From: Imtechella halotolerans
GTDB lineage: Bacteria; Bacteroidota; Bacteroidia; Flavobacteriales; Flavobacteriaceae
DNA length: 64,000 nt
Reading direction: 5' to 3'
NCBI RefSeq assembly: GCF_028743515.2
Contig: NZ_CP117969.2
Coordinates: 488,501-552,500, forward strand
Shown: positions 45,191 through 53,751 of the stretch, piece by piece
How the letters are laid out: every line of letters starts with the position of its first letter
Numbering within the stretch: position 1 is the stretch's first letter
Notes under the pieces: generated by a model
What the model was told of the DNA's origin: nothing
What the model saw: only the letters and a program-made list of their open reading frames with translations
Databases searched by the model: none
Program-made: the position numbers and the translations under genes

Positions 45191-45558
45191 TTTATAAAAT
45201 TTAAATGCACCACCTGTTACCTACCTAAATTCAGATACAGGAAGTACCCTTAAATTACAAATAATAGGTTGAAATTCAGTAGGTTTTAACAATAATAATA
45301 ATTTTTAGACTTACTAGTAAATAGTTTGGCTTCTAAGACATCGTTTTAAGCCACTTCTTTAGATGAATCTACTAAAAGAGTTAAAGGACCATACTCTCGA
45401 AGGGGTCTTTTATTTTTGTGAGATAGAAAAATGATGTAACTAAATAAGAGAATTTTTTAATTAATTCCTTTCATGTTCAAAAAAAATAAGCCCTATGCAG
45501 ATAGGGCTTATAGATATAGTAAATGCCAAATAAAATGGTTGGCACCGATTGTAAATGA
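45191..45558. other. 368-bp intergenic region
   Basis: Contains the cupin promoter region, an imperfect hairpin followed by TTTTATTTTTG near 45385-45417 on the plus strand with no gene ahead of it (possible end of a small transcript), and the dnaN terminator. No tRNA or ORF of substance seen. Confidence 0.5.
45479..45510 (-). terminator. Terminator of dnaN
   Basis: Perfect 10-bp stem TAAGCCCTAT / ATAGGGCTTA with a 4-nt loop. On the minus strand it is followed by an eight-T tract. It lies 49 bp after the dnaN stop. Confidence 0.9.
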
Positions 45559-46677
45559 TTAATTATTTAGCATTACAGGCATCACTAACATGGTTACATG
45601 CTCTCCTTCATCAAGTCCGTCAGTAGGTGTTAAGATACCAGCTCTATTAGGGAGCGACATTTCTAATGTCACATCATCGGATGTTAATATATTCAACATT
45701 TCGGTAAGGAATCGAGAGTTAAATCCAATTTGCATATCATCACCTTGGTAGTCACAACTTAAACGCTCTTCTGCCTTGTTGCTGTAATCAATATCTTCAG
45801 CAGAAATATTAAGTTCAGCACCGGCTACTTTAAGACGAATTTGGTGTGTAGTTTTATTTGAGAATATAGATACACGACGTACTGAGCTAAGAAACTGTTG
45901 ACGACTTATAGTTAATTTGTTTGGGTTTTCTTTTGGAATCACCGCTTCGTAATTAGGATATTTTCCATCAATTAGGCGGCAAACCAGTTCAATGTTTTCA
46001 AAAGAAAACTTAGCATTGCTATCGTTGTACTCGATGACAACTTCACTTTCACTACCCCCTAAGATTCCTTTAAGTAGGGTCAAAGGTTTCTTTGGCATAA
46101 TAAATTCCGCAACTTGAGGAGCAGAAACATCAGAACGTTGATATTTAACGAGCTTATGCGCATCAGTAGCTACAAAAGTCAGGTGTTCTGGTGAAAATTG
46201 GAAAAATACACCACTCATTACAGGGCGTAAATCGTCATTCCCTGCAGCGAAGATGGTTTTACTAATGGCAGTAGCCAAAATATCACCTAAAACTGTTGTA
46301 GTGCTAGGATCAGGTAGGCTTACTGGTTTTGGAAACTCAGCACCATCTACATATGCTAATGCATATTTACCATAGTTGGAACTAATTTCAATAGTATTGT
46401 TGTCCTCTACAACAAAAGTAAGAGGTTGCTCAGCAAAAGTTTTTAGCGTTTCAATTAACAATTTAGCAGGTACAGCAATACTGCCCTGAGAAGTAGATTC
46501 TACCTCTAGTATACCACGCATAGTGGTTTCTAAATCGGAAGCTGAAACGGTAAGCTGATTGTTATCTAATTCAAACAGGAAGTTGTCAAGAATAGGCAAT
46601 GTATTGCTATTGTTGATAACACCTCCCAATACTTGAAGTTGTTTTAATAAATACGAGCTTGATACTATAAATTTCAT
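45559..46677 (-). CDS. dnaN: DNA polymerase III sliding clamp (beta subunit)
   Basis: 372 aa, the normal length for the family. Three clamp domains of about 120 residues each. Typical segments are MKFIVSSSYLLKQLQVLGGV, PILDNFLFELDNNQLTVSAS, FAAGNDDLRPVMSGVFFQFS, FVATDAHKLVKYQRSD and the C-terminal hydrophobic tail VTMLVMPVMLNN that lines the partner-binding pocket. It forms the ring dimer that tethers replicative polymerase to DNA. It lies after gldG on the same strand, but has its own good -7 box. Confidence 0.97.
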   Translation of the reverse strand: MKFIVSSSYLLKQLQVLGGVINNSNTLPILDNFLFELDNNQLTVSASDLETTMRGILEVESTSQGSIAVPAKLLIETLKTFAEQPLTFVVEDNNTIEISSNYGKYALAYVDGAEFPKPVSLPDPSTTTVLGDILATAISKTIFAAGNDDLRPVMSGVFFQFSPEHLTFVATDAHKLVKYQRSDVSAPQVAEFIMPKKPLTLLKGILGGSESEVVIEYNDSNAKFSFENIELVCRLIDGKYPNYEAVIPKENPNKLTISRQQFLSSVRRVSIFSNKTTHQIRLKVAGAELNISAEDIDYSNKAEERLSCDYQGDDMQIGFNSRFLTEMLNILTSDDVTLEMSLPNRAGILTPTDGLDEGEHVTMLVMPVMLNN

Positions 46678-46704
46678 CTATTATCGCTATTTTACTGCTA
46701 GCTA

Positions 46705-46744
46705 CAAATATATTTGAAAACTGCCTCTTTTTGAAACAAATTTA
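46705..46744 (-). promoter_or_regulatory. Bacteroidota-type promoter for dnaN
   Basis: On the minus strand TATATTTG (46705-46712) matches TAnnTTTG exactly, with an upstream AATTTGTTTC segment supplying TTTG about 23 nt away. The predicted start site is about 20 bp upstream of the dnaN ATG. Confidence 0.6.
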
Positions 46745-46751
46745 TTAACAT

Positions 46752-48428
46752 TTACAGCACATATTTTTTTCGTCGGATAAAGCTAAATACGATGCCGAAA
46801 AGGAGTAGTAAAACTAGTGGGAGCCCTATATTCAAGGCTTTCCAGTGATTTTTTTCGGTGTTTACTTTCTCCTTATCAAGAAAAGCTAATTGAATTTCCT
46901 TAGTGCGAATGTTTATAAGTCCATTTTCGTCTAACAGATAATTCACGCAATTGCGGAGAAACTCTTTATTTCCATAAAAATTGTTTGTCCATTTATCATA
47001 CCCTAATTCAAGCGGTCGGCCCTGGCTCACTTGATTTTTTATAAGATCACCATCTGCAATTACGATCATTTTCGTTGGGATACTCTCTTCCTTAATTTGT
47101 GGTAGTTGAACTGGTTTAACGCGGTTTTTAAACACAGAGGTAAAGGATCCTTCTAGTAGGACGGCCAATGGAAGATTTCCATTTTTATAACTTTCTCTAT
47201 CGGGTTGTTGGTAAATTGAATTTAAGCTTATTTCTTCAGGGGTTCCTTCCGTTTTTGACAGTGGAGAGCTAGTAAATAGTACTGTTTTTTTAATGTCATT
47301 ATCCAATAAGTCAATACTGTTGGCAAATCGCAGCCACAAATAGTCTAAATTGTTAGTTATAGGATGTCCTTCTATTGGGGTAACAAGTGGGTAATAACGC
47401 CATGGAACAGGATTGTATTGAGATTGGCTACCATCACCCATCGCCATCACAATTTGAGTACAATAGAGGTCGTTTACAAGATTCGGATTCATTCGAATAC
47501 CGTACCTGAAGAACATGTCATTGGTGTTGAGGTCATTTGGAAAGGCAATGGTTTTACCCGATTGATTATACAAACTGTCCATTTCAATAGTGACCTGATC
47601 CAGTAACCATAATGATTTTCCGCCATGCATGGTAAACTGGTCAAGGATTTGTTTTTCCTGATCAGTAAAACGCTGGGTTGGTTTTGCTACCAAAAGTAGG
47701 TCAAACTCGTTTAGTTGCTGCGCAGTTTTAATTGGATTCGTAGCAACAGAGTCTAGTGTAAATGGAGCGATATGATAGTAATCTCGTAACTGGGTAATGA
47801 AATCGGCTATATAGATATCTTCTAATTGACCATTTCCTTTTAAAACGGCTATTTTCTGTTTTTCATTTATCAATAATTTCGCAATAGCATCTGTAAAGGC
47901 GTATTCCAAATGTTGAACAGAATTCAATATGCGCTGATCGCTATCCGCACCTAATTTATTCTTAAGAAGAGGAACTTTTACAGAACGTTCACCATAATTG
48001 GCAATTGCCCAAGGGAAAACAACTTCTTCAGAGGTCTTAGTTCCTTCAGTAACGGTTACGTTTGCTGGGGTTAACCCCATTTGAAACAAGTTTTTAATTA
48101 CTTCATCAGGTTGTGCCTCGTCTTCTAAAGGATTGACGAAATTGAAATGAATATTTTTGTTGATTGCTCTGTATTCCTCCAATAATTGAAGTGTCTCTAA
48201 TTGTAATCTTTTGAATTCTGAAGGAAAGTTGCCTTCTAATAACACATCAATATAAAGTGGAGCTTCAATAGATTGTAGTTGTAATACGGTAGATTCCGAA
48301 AGTGTATAGCGCTGATCTTGTGTGAGGTCAAAACGTTTATATGCGATTCCAGAAATCCAGTTGACGATAAGAACTAAAGCAAGTCCAATGACAATCCTAG
48401 GGCTAATATATGTTAGGTATTCTTTCAT
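46752..48428 (-). CDS. gldG: Gliding-motility ABC transporter auxiliary protein GldG
   Basis: 558 aa. One N-terminal membrane helix (IVIGLALVLIVNWISGIAYK), a long extracytoplasmic region of the PF09822 type (RYTLSESTVLQLQSIEAPLY, IHFNFVNPLEDEAQPD, LWLLDQVTIEMDSLYNQSG) and a C-terminal helix followed by RRKKYVL. In Flavobacterium GldF and GldG with the ATPase GldA form an ABC complex required for gliding. gldA is not adjacent here, as in other flavobacteria. It lies 3 bp after gldF. Confidence 0.94.
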   Translation of the reverse strand: MKEYLTYISPRIVIGLALVLIVNWISGIAYKRFDLTQDQRYTLSESTVLQLQSIEAPLYIDVLLEGNFPSEFKRLQLETLQLLEEYRAINKNIHFNFVNPLEDEAQPDEVIKNLFQMGLTPANVTVTEGTKTSEEVVFPWAIANYGERSVKVPLLKNKLGADSDQRILNSVQHLEYAFTDAIAKLLINEKQKIAVLKGNGQLEDIYIADFITQLRDYYHIAPFTLDSVATNPIKTAQQLNEFDLLLVAKPTQRFTDQEKQILDQFTMHGGKSLWLLDQVTIEMDSLYNQSGKTIAFPNDLNTNDMFFRYGIRMNPNLVNDLYCTQIVMAMGDGSQSQYNPVPWRYYPLVTPIEGHPITNNLDYLWLRFANSIDLLDNDIKKTVLFTSSPLSKTEGTPEEISLNSIYQQPDRESYKNGNLPLAVLLEGSFTSVFKNRVKPVQLPQIKEESIPTKMIVIADGDLIKNQVSQGRPLELGYDKWTNNFYGNKEFLRNCVNYLLDENGLINIRTKEIQLAFLDKEKVNTEKNHWKALNIGLPLVLLLLFGIVFSFIRRKKYVL

Positions 48429-48431
48429 GGA

Positions 48432-49142
48432 TTAATTGCGCTTAAGTGATAATACAGTAAGGTATAGGAAAAACACGGCCATGGATATGAAATAAATGAG
48501 ATCTCGTGTATCTATAACACCTCTTCCTATACTGTCAAAATGTGCTTTAAGGCTCCAAGTAGTTTCTGTATTAAATAGCAACTGAATGACTTCATCAATG
48601 CCATAATACAGGAAAAAACTAAACAATACCGCAAGCATGAATGCCACAATCTGATTTGTTGAAAGGGTAGAAGCAAAAATACCTATGGCAGTGTAAGACA
48701 TGGCTAAAAAAAGAAGTCCAATATAGGATCCTAATGTACTACCAATATCTAAATTACCTGCAGGATTTCCAAGCTGCCATACCGTCCATACATATAGAAT
48801 GGTAGGGATTAGTGCTAGTATGGTAAGAAAAAGAGCGGCTACATATTTACCAATAACCATTGACCAAAGACTGATAGGTTTTGTAAACAGCAGTTCCAAG
48901 GTTCCCATTTTCTTTTCTTCTGAAAAGCTTTTCATGGTAATAGCTGGAATTAAAAAGATAAATATCCAGGGAGTAAGCTGAAAGAAAGGAAGTAAATCAG
49001 CAAATCCGCTATCCAATATATTGAAGTTGCCTTCAAATACCCATAAAAAAAGACCGTTGAGAATGAGAAAAACAGCAATTACCAAATAGCCTATGGGTGA
49101 GGCGAAAAATGAACTGATTTCTTTTTTAAACAATGCTATCAT
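48432..49142 (-). CDS. gldF: Gliding-motility ABC transporter permease GldF
   Basis: 236 aa from MIALFKKEISSFFASPIGYL, the usual N-terminus of this permease; the 25 extra codons upstream overlap the neighbouring gene and have no match. About six membrane helices, with the ABC-2 type coupling segment MKSFSEEKKMGTLELLFTKP and the conserved pattern FFQLTPWIFIFLIPAITMKS. It works with GldG and GldA. The ATG overlaps the stop of the upstream ABM-domain gene by one base. Confidence 0.94.
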   Translation of the reverse strand: MIALFKKEISSFFASPIGYLVIAVFLILNGLFLWVFEGNFNILDSGFADLLPFFQLTPWIFIFLIPAITMKSFSEEKKMGTLELLFTKPISLWSMVIGKYVAALFLTILALIPTILYVWTVWQLGNPAGNLDIGSTLGSYIGLLFLAMSYTAIGIFASTLSTNQIVAFMLAVLFSFFLYYGIDEVIQLLFNTETTWSLKAHFDSIGRGVIDTRDLIYFISMAVFFLYLTVLSLKRN

Positions 49143-49438
49143 TACGACAAACTTACTATTTTTTGAACACTCCAGGCTTCTGGTTTTGCAGAAAACCATA
49201 CTTTGGTAGTAGACCATACTTTTTTAAACAACTCCGAATCCCTGTAGGTATTAAGTGCTTCTTCAGTTTCCCAATAACTATAGGTGAAAAATACCTCTGG
49301 TTGTTTCAAGTCTTGATATAGTTCAAGAAAAGTACACCCTTTAAAATTTCTTATAAGGTGTTTATGGGCCTCAAAAGTGTCTTTGAATTCATTGATATGT
49401 TGGGAGTCAAAAGTCATTTTTACAATTCGTACAAGCAT
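49142..49438 (-). CDS. Antibiotic-biosynthesis-monooxygenase (ABM) domain protein
   Basis: 98 aa, the size of a single ABM (dimeric alpha/beta barrel) domain. Segments MLVRIVKMTFDSQHINEFKD, FKGCTFLELYQDLKQPEVFF and YSYWETEEALNTYRDSELFK match the fold of heme-degrading or quinol monooxygenase-like proteins. It is translationally coupled to gldF by a one-base overlap, but a role in gliding is not implied by anything in the sequence. Function unknown. Confidence 0.85.
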   Translation of the reverse strand: MLVRIVKMTFDSQHINEFKDTFEAHKHLIRNFKGCTFLELYQDLKQPEVFFTYSYWETEEALNTYRDSELFKKVWSTTKVWFSAKPEAWSVQKIVSLS

Positions 49439-49454
49439 TTCTTAATGGAAGTTT

Positions 49455-50285
49455 TTATAAAAAATTGATGGATACTGGGTCAAGGTATTGCAGACCAAGT
49501 AGGGTGGAGGCCCCACCAACAGTTTCTAGATTACTCTTGTATATGGCAATTTCAAGATGGCCACTACTATTGAATAAGGCTAATTTTTTCCCATCATCAT
49601 TTCGTTTTGACTTGGGGACACTGAAATTGATAGCTTCACTATAGGTGTTATATATTTCTTGAAAACGATAGTTTCTGGCCATTACTTCATAAGGTCGTCC
49701 CTGACGTACTTGTTCAAAGTAGGCCTTTGTGATATTAGTAATCACATTGCCGTAATTGTCTATATATATGATCTTACCCGCCAATTGAGACATATTTTGA
49801 TTCAATACGGGGATGAAATCTACCACTTCCTTTAACTGGGTAAATGGTTTTCCAATAACTTCAAGGGTTCCTCCTCGTGCTATATGACAGGCCACTTTTG
49901 CAAAAATATCCAAGGAAGAAAATGCCGACTGTTCTTGTTGAGGTAAAGCAATCTCAACAAGCTTGTCGTATTGTTTGTGGGCAGTTAGCAGGGATAGGAT
50001 TCCATTGTCCGCCCCAATAAAATAATGACCATCAAAAGCCATTGCAATATGGGTGTTTTCTAGGGTGCGTTCTGTATCAACACCGATAAGATGTACCGTT
50101 CCTTTAGGGAAGTGTTTATATGAATTACGGAGTAAATAGGCCGCTTGATAGGTATTAAAGGGGCTCACAGAGTGGGTAATATCTATCAAGTTGACCGAAC
50201 CTAATTCAGAGTAGATGGCGCCCTTAAGCGCTCCGGCATAATAGTCTTTTTCTCCGAAATCTGTCGTTAAAGTAATAATCGCCAT
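49455..50285 (-). CDS. SAM hydroxide adenosyltransferase / SAM-dependent halogenase-fold protein (DUF62)
   Basis: 276 aa. N-terminal signature MAIITLTTDFGEKDYYAGAL, followed by LIDITHSVSPFNTYQAAYLL, VHLIGVD and YFIGADNGILSLL. A C-terminal beta-barrel domain has GKIIYIDNYGNVITNI. Family members use S-adenosylmethionine and water to give adenosine and methionine, while rare members are chlorinases or fluorinases. It is first in the run toward ABM, gldF and gldG. Hydrolase activity is the default expectation. Confidence 0.9.
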   Translation of the reverse strand: MAIITLTTDFGEKDYYAGALKGAIYSELGSVNLIDITHSVSPFNTYQAAYLLRNSYKHFPKGTVHLIGVDTERTLENTHIAMAFDGHYFIGADNGILSLLTAHKQYDKLVEIALPQQEQSAFSSLDIFAKVACHIARGGTLEVIGKPFTQLKEVVDFIPVLNQNMSQLAGKIIYIDNYGNVITNITKAYFEQVRQGRPYEVMARNYRFQEIYNTYSEAINFSVPKSKRNDDGKKLALFNSSGHLEIAIYKSNLETVGGASTLLGLQYLDPVSINFL

Positions 50286-50480
50286 GAATGGTTATACGGT
50301 TTGATAGTTTGAAACACTAAGTGTTTTCGTATATTGGTAAAAGTAACTAACAAAAAGTTGTTCATAAATACCTTCACAAACCTACTAAAATCTAAGCGAT
50401 AATTTATAAATTCAATATAGTTTTTTAGCGCTCATTTATGAGTGCTTTTCACGGAGTCGTACAACCAAAATTATCAACTT

Positions 50481-51443
50481 TTGAACGAACTAATTTTAGA
50501 ACTTACCGAAATCAACCCAAGAGAATTTTTTGGCGAACAGAATGCCAATATCGAACTCCTAAAAAAGTATTTTCCTAAATTGAAAATTGTAGCCCGAGGT
50601 AATAAGATTATAGTCTTTGGTGATGAAGAAATGCTGGAAGAATTTGACAAAAGAGTAGATATGCTTGTTACTCATTTTGGAAAGTATAATAAACTTGATC
50701 AAAATAGTATCGAACGTATTTTAACTAGTGATGATTTGGGCGCACTGGAAGAACCGGAAGGTAAAGGCGGAGATGTGCTTGTCCATGGAGTAAATGGACG
50801 TCTAATACGTCCACAGACAGCCAATCAACGCAAGTTAATTGATCTGATGAAAAAGAATGATATGGTATTTGCTATTGGACCAGCAGGGACCGGTAAAACC
50901 TATACAGGGGTAGCCTTGGCGGTAAAAGCACTTAAGGAAAAACAAGTAAAACGTATCATACTCACGAGACCTGCGGTAGAAGCTGGCGAGAATTTAGGGT
51001 TCTTACCAGGTGATTTAAAGGAAAAGCTAGATCCGTATATGCAGCCGTTATATGATGCTCTAAGGGATATGATTCCACCAGAGAAATTGGCTTCTTTTAT
51101 CGAAAATGGGATCATTCAAATAGCACCATTGGCATTTATGAGAGGGCGTACCTTAGATAATGCCTTTGTTATTCTTGATGAGGCTCAAAACACCACTCAT
51201 GCTCAAATGAAAATGTTCCTCACACGTATGGGTAAAAATGCCAAGTTTATGATTACAGGGGACCCTGGGCAAATTGATTTACCTAGAAGAGTTATTTCGG
51301 GGCTTAAAGAAGCTTTGTTAGTCCTTGGAAACGTAAAAGGAATTGGGGTGGTTTATTTAGATGACAAGGATGTTATTCGTCACAGATTAGTGAAAGATAT
51401 CATTGAAGCCTATAAGAAAATTGAACATGATGGCGGGCAATAA
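50481..51443 (+). CDS. phoH: PhoH-family ATPase
   Basis: About 320 aa from a TTG at 50481 that aligns with the usual N-terminus (NELILELTEINPREFFG); a GTG at 50442 in the same frame would add 13 residues. An N-terminal KH-like region precedes the P-loop domain: Walker A GPAGTGKTYTGVAL, Walker B FVILDEAQNTT, plus LTRPAVEAGENLGFLPGD and ITGDPGQIDLP. Cytoplasmic ATPase linked to RNA metabolism in other bacteria. Divergent from the DUF62 gene and convergent with the EamA transporter. Confidence 0.94.
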   Translation: MNELILELTEINPREFFGEQNANIELLKKYFPKLKIVARGNKIIVFGDEEMLEEFDKRVDMLVTHFGKYNKLDQNSIERILTSDDLGALEEPEGKGGDVLVHGVNGRLIRPQTANQRKLIDLMKKNDMVFAIGPAGTGKTYTGVALAVKALKEKQVKRIILTRPAVEAGENLGFLPGDLKEKLDPYMQPLYDALRDMIPPEKLASFIENGIIQIAPLAFMRGRTLDNAFVILDEAQNTTHAQMKMFLTRMGKNAKFMITGDPGQIDLPRRVISGLKEALLVLGNVKGIGVVYLDDKDVIRHRLVKDIIEAYKKIEHDGGQ

Positions 51444-51457
51444 CCCGAAAGGGTTAT
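51440..51457. terminator. GAAA-tetraloop hairpin spanning both convergent stop codons
   Basis: ATAACCC-GAAA-GGGTTAT is a perfect 7-bp stem with a GNRA-type loop. Its arms contain the TAA of phoH (51441-51443) and the TAA of the transporter gene on the other strand (51454-51456). No T-tract, so termination is unproven. Confidence 0.5.
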
Positions 51458-52371
51458 CGCTTGCGCATGGTTTTCCAAGCCAACACCTTTGGATTACCTC
51501 TTAAGGCTTTTTCGTTAAAGAGGACTATAGAAAAAAGGATAAGCCCATATCCTGCGAGTTGCAGTGAAGTAACTTCTTCTTTGAAATAGGTGATGGCTAA
51601 TAAGAAATTGATAATTGGATTTATATAGATCAAAATACCAACTGTGGCAGAATTTACTCCTTTAAGAGCGTATAAATTGAGGAATAGTGGGATGATTGTA
51701 AAGATAACCACTATGAATGATAGGCAAATATAAAAGATATGCTCAGTAGGAATAGGTCCGCTTAGAATCGGAAAAAAAGGAGCTAATAAAAGCGCGACGA
51801 TTACAAGCTGAATATTAAGTGACCACAATTTATCGGCCTTGTTGTTTTTACGTTGACTAACCAGGTACAAGGCATAGGTTGCCGCTACGACAAGGCTATA
51901 CACCACTTCCATGATATGTCCAAATGATAGGAGAACACATGCAAATGCACTACTGCTAACGGCTAACCATTGAATTCGTGAAAGTTTCTCCTTTAAAAAT
52001 GCATAGGCAAACACCGTCGTAAGTATAGGGCATACTAGGTAAGCAAAGGCAGCAGCATTTACACTCACGTGGTTCATAACATAAATAAAAACAAGCCAAT
52101 TGGCGGCAAGTAGTAAGGCGCCCACCACGGTAAGTGAAATGGTTTGTTTCTTATCCCTAGCTGGGAGTGCCTTGAAATCAGCCATGTCTTTTTGACCTTT
52201 TTTTCTTCGCATCCCCAAATTGATTAGAGAAAGCATACCAACACTCATAAACACCCTAAAAAAAAGAATGTCTAATGAAGGGTAATGAGCAATTGGTTTT
52301 AAGGCTAAACTAAAAAAGCCCCAAATGAAGAACGCAACAAAAGCTGCCCAAAAGTACGGTTGATTTTTCAT
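51454..52371 (-). CDS. rarD: EamA/RarD-type drug/metabolite transporter
   Basis: 305 aa with about ten hydrophobic helices arranged as two EamA repeats. The N-terminus is MKNQPYFWAAFVAFFIWGFF, preceded by a strong Shine-Dalgarno sequence (AGGAGG about 8 nt before the ATG), which is unusual in this window and fixes the start at 52371, not at the longer frame. RarD-like segments are LDILFFRVFMSVGMLSLINL, NAAAFAYLVCPILTTVFAYA and INPIINFLLAITYF. The substrate is unknown. Confidence 0.88.
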   Translation of the reverse strand: MKNQPYFWAAFVAFFIWGFFSLALKPIAHYPSLDILFFRVFMSVGMLSLINLGMRRKKGQKDMADFKALPARDKKQTISLTVVGALLLAANWLVFIYVMNHVSVNAAAFAYLVCPILTTVFAYAFLKEKLSRIQWLAVSSSAFACVLLSFGHIMEVVYSLVVAATYALYLVSQRKNNKADKLWSLNIQLVIVALLLAPFFPILSGPIPTEHIFYICLSFIVVIFTIIPLFLNLYALKGVNSATVGILIYINPIINFLLAITYFKEEVTSLQLAGYGLILFSIVLFNEKALRGNPKVLAWKTMRKR

Positions 52372-52510
52372 AGCATCTCCTCCTGAAAAAGAAGATGCAA
52401 ATGTACATGGAATTAAATGACAAAAAAGGTATTTTGACATTTAATTAATAGAAGAAAAATTCTTCATCTTTTGAACACTAAAAATCACCGAAAAAACCTT
52501 GACTAGGGAT

Positions 52511-52540
52511 CTTGGTTGCTACAGTAAAATAGTATCTTTG
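52511..52540 (+). promoter_or_regulatory. Bacteroidota-type promoter for purC
   Basis: CTTG at 52511-52514 and TATCTTTG at 52533-52540 (exact TAnnTTTG) with an 18-nt spacer. The predicted start lies about 20 bp before the purC ATG. Confidence 0.65.
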
Positions 52541-52565
52541 TCACTTCAAAACACAACTAAAGCAG

Positions 52566-53516
52566 ATGAGCAAAACAATTACTCAAACAGATTTTAATTT
52601 TCCAGGACAGAAGTCGGTTTATCATGGTAAAGTACGTGAGGTATACGCCATTAATGATGAACTTTTGGTAATGATTGCTACCGACCGACTTTCGGCTTTT
52701 GATGTAGTAATGCCAAAGGGAATACCTTATAAAGGACAAATTCTAAATCAGATTGCGACTAAATTTATGGCACAGACACAAGATATTGTGCCCAATTGGC
52801 TTATAGCTACACCGGATCCAAATGTGGCAGTAGGACATTTATGTACTCCATTTAAAGTAGAGATGGTTATTCGCGGTTATTTATCGGGTCATGCAGGAAG
52901 AGAATATGCAGCAGGAAAACGCATCCTATGTGGTGTAGCCATGCCTGATGGAATGAAAGAGAATGATAAATTCCCAGAGCCAATAATCACTCCGGCTACC
53001 AAGGCGGATAATGGCGCTCATGACGAGGATATTTCAAGAGAAGACATCATCGCTAAAGGAATTGTATCTGAAGAGGATTATATCCAACTAGAAAACTATA
53101 CCAGGGCATTATTCCAGAGAGGGACTGAAATTGCGGCAAAGAGAGGACTTATTCTGGTAGATACTAAATATGAATTTGGGAAAACCAAGGATGGAAAGAT
53201 TGTACTAATTGATGAAATTCACACGCCGGATTCTTCTCGTTATTTTTATGCTGAAGGCTATGAACAGCGTCAAGAAAAAGGGGAAGCTCAGAAGCAATTG
53301 TCCAAAGAATTTGTTAGACAATGGCTTATTTCGCAAGGATTTCAAGGGAAAGAGGGACAAGAGGTTCCCTTTATGAGTGATGAATATATTGAGTCTATCT
53401 CTGAGCGTTATATCGAACTTTACGAGAATATAATGGGAGAACCATTTGTGAAGGCGGATGTAACGGATATCAATCAACGTATTGAAAAGAATGTATTAGC
53501 GTATTTGGCAAAGTAA
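52566..53516 (+). CDS. purC: SAICAR synthetase (phosphoribosylaminoimidazole-succinocarboxamide synthase)
   Basis: 316 aa. Catalyses CAIR + aspartate + ATP to SAICAR in de novo purine synthesis. Signature segments: [73 protein letters not shown] and [14 protein letters not shown]. The longer (about 310-aa) form of the enzyme is usual in Bacteroidota. Single gene with its own promoter and terminator. Confidence 0.97.
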   Translation: MSKTITQTDFNFPGQKSVYHGKVREVYAINDELLVMIATDRLSAFDVVMPKGIPYKGQILNQIATKFMAQTQDIVPNWLIATPDPNVAVGHLCTPFKVEMVIRGYLSGHAGREYAAGKRILCGVAMPDGMKENDKFPEPIITPATKADNGAHDEDISREDIIAKGIVSEEDYIQLENYTRALFQRGTEIAAKRGLILVDTKYEFGKTKDGKIVLIDEIHTPDSSRYFYAEGYEQRQEKGEAQKQLSKEFVRQWLISQGFQGKEGQEVPFMSDEYIESISERYIELYENIMGEPFVKADVTDINQRIEKNVLAYLAK

Positions 53517-53539
53517 GTTTGTCAAATTTTTATAAAACT

Positions 53540-53573
53540 AAAGGCATTGCTTAAAAAAGCGATGCCTTTTTTT
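53540..53573 (+). terminator. Terminator of purC
   Basis: Stem AAAGGCATTGCTT / AAGCGATGCCTTT (13 bp with one G-T pair) and a 4-nt A loop, followed by a T-tract. Confidence 0.92.
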
Positions 53574-53751
53574 GTGTTTGTTGCGAATATGTGAAAAAAA
53601 GGGGTGTGTATTGTGAAAGATTTTTATTTTTCGATATTTCTTATAAGATTTGTGCATTGTTGTTATGATTTCTGGCCTGTTTCTACACTTCCAATCACAA
53701 AATGACAATAAAATAACATAACTGAAATTAAATTAACTACCACCACACACT

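Noticed and set aside
45285..45303. AATAATAATAAT run as a repeat locus
   Set aside because: Only a short simple-sequence tract; no repeat-spacer pattern, and no CRISPR array was seen anywhere in the window.
49455..50285. Fluorinase or chlorinase
   Set aside because: The protein has the common DUF62 layout; nothing in the visible motifs or neighbours points to halogenation rather than hydrolysis of SAM.
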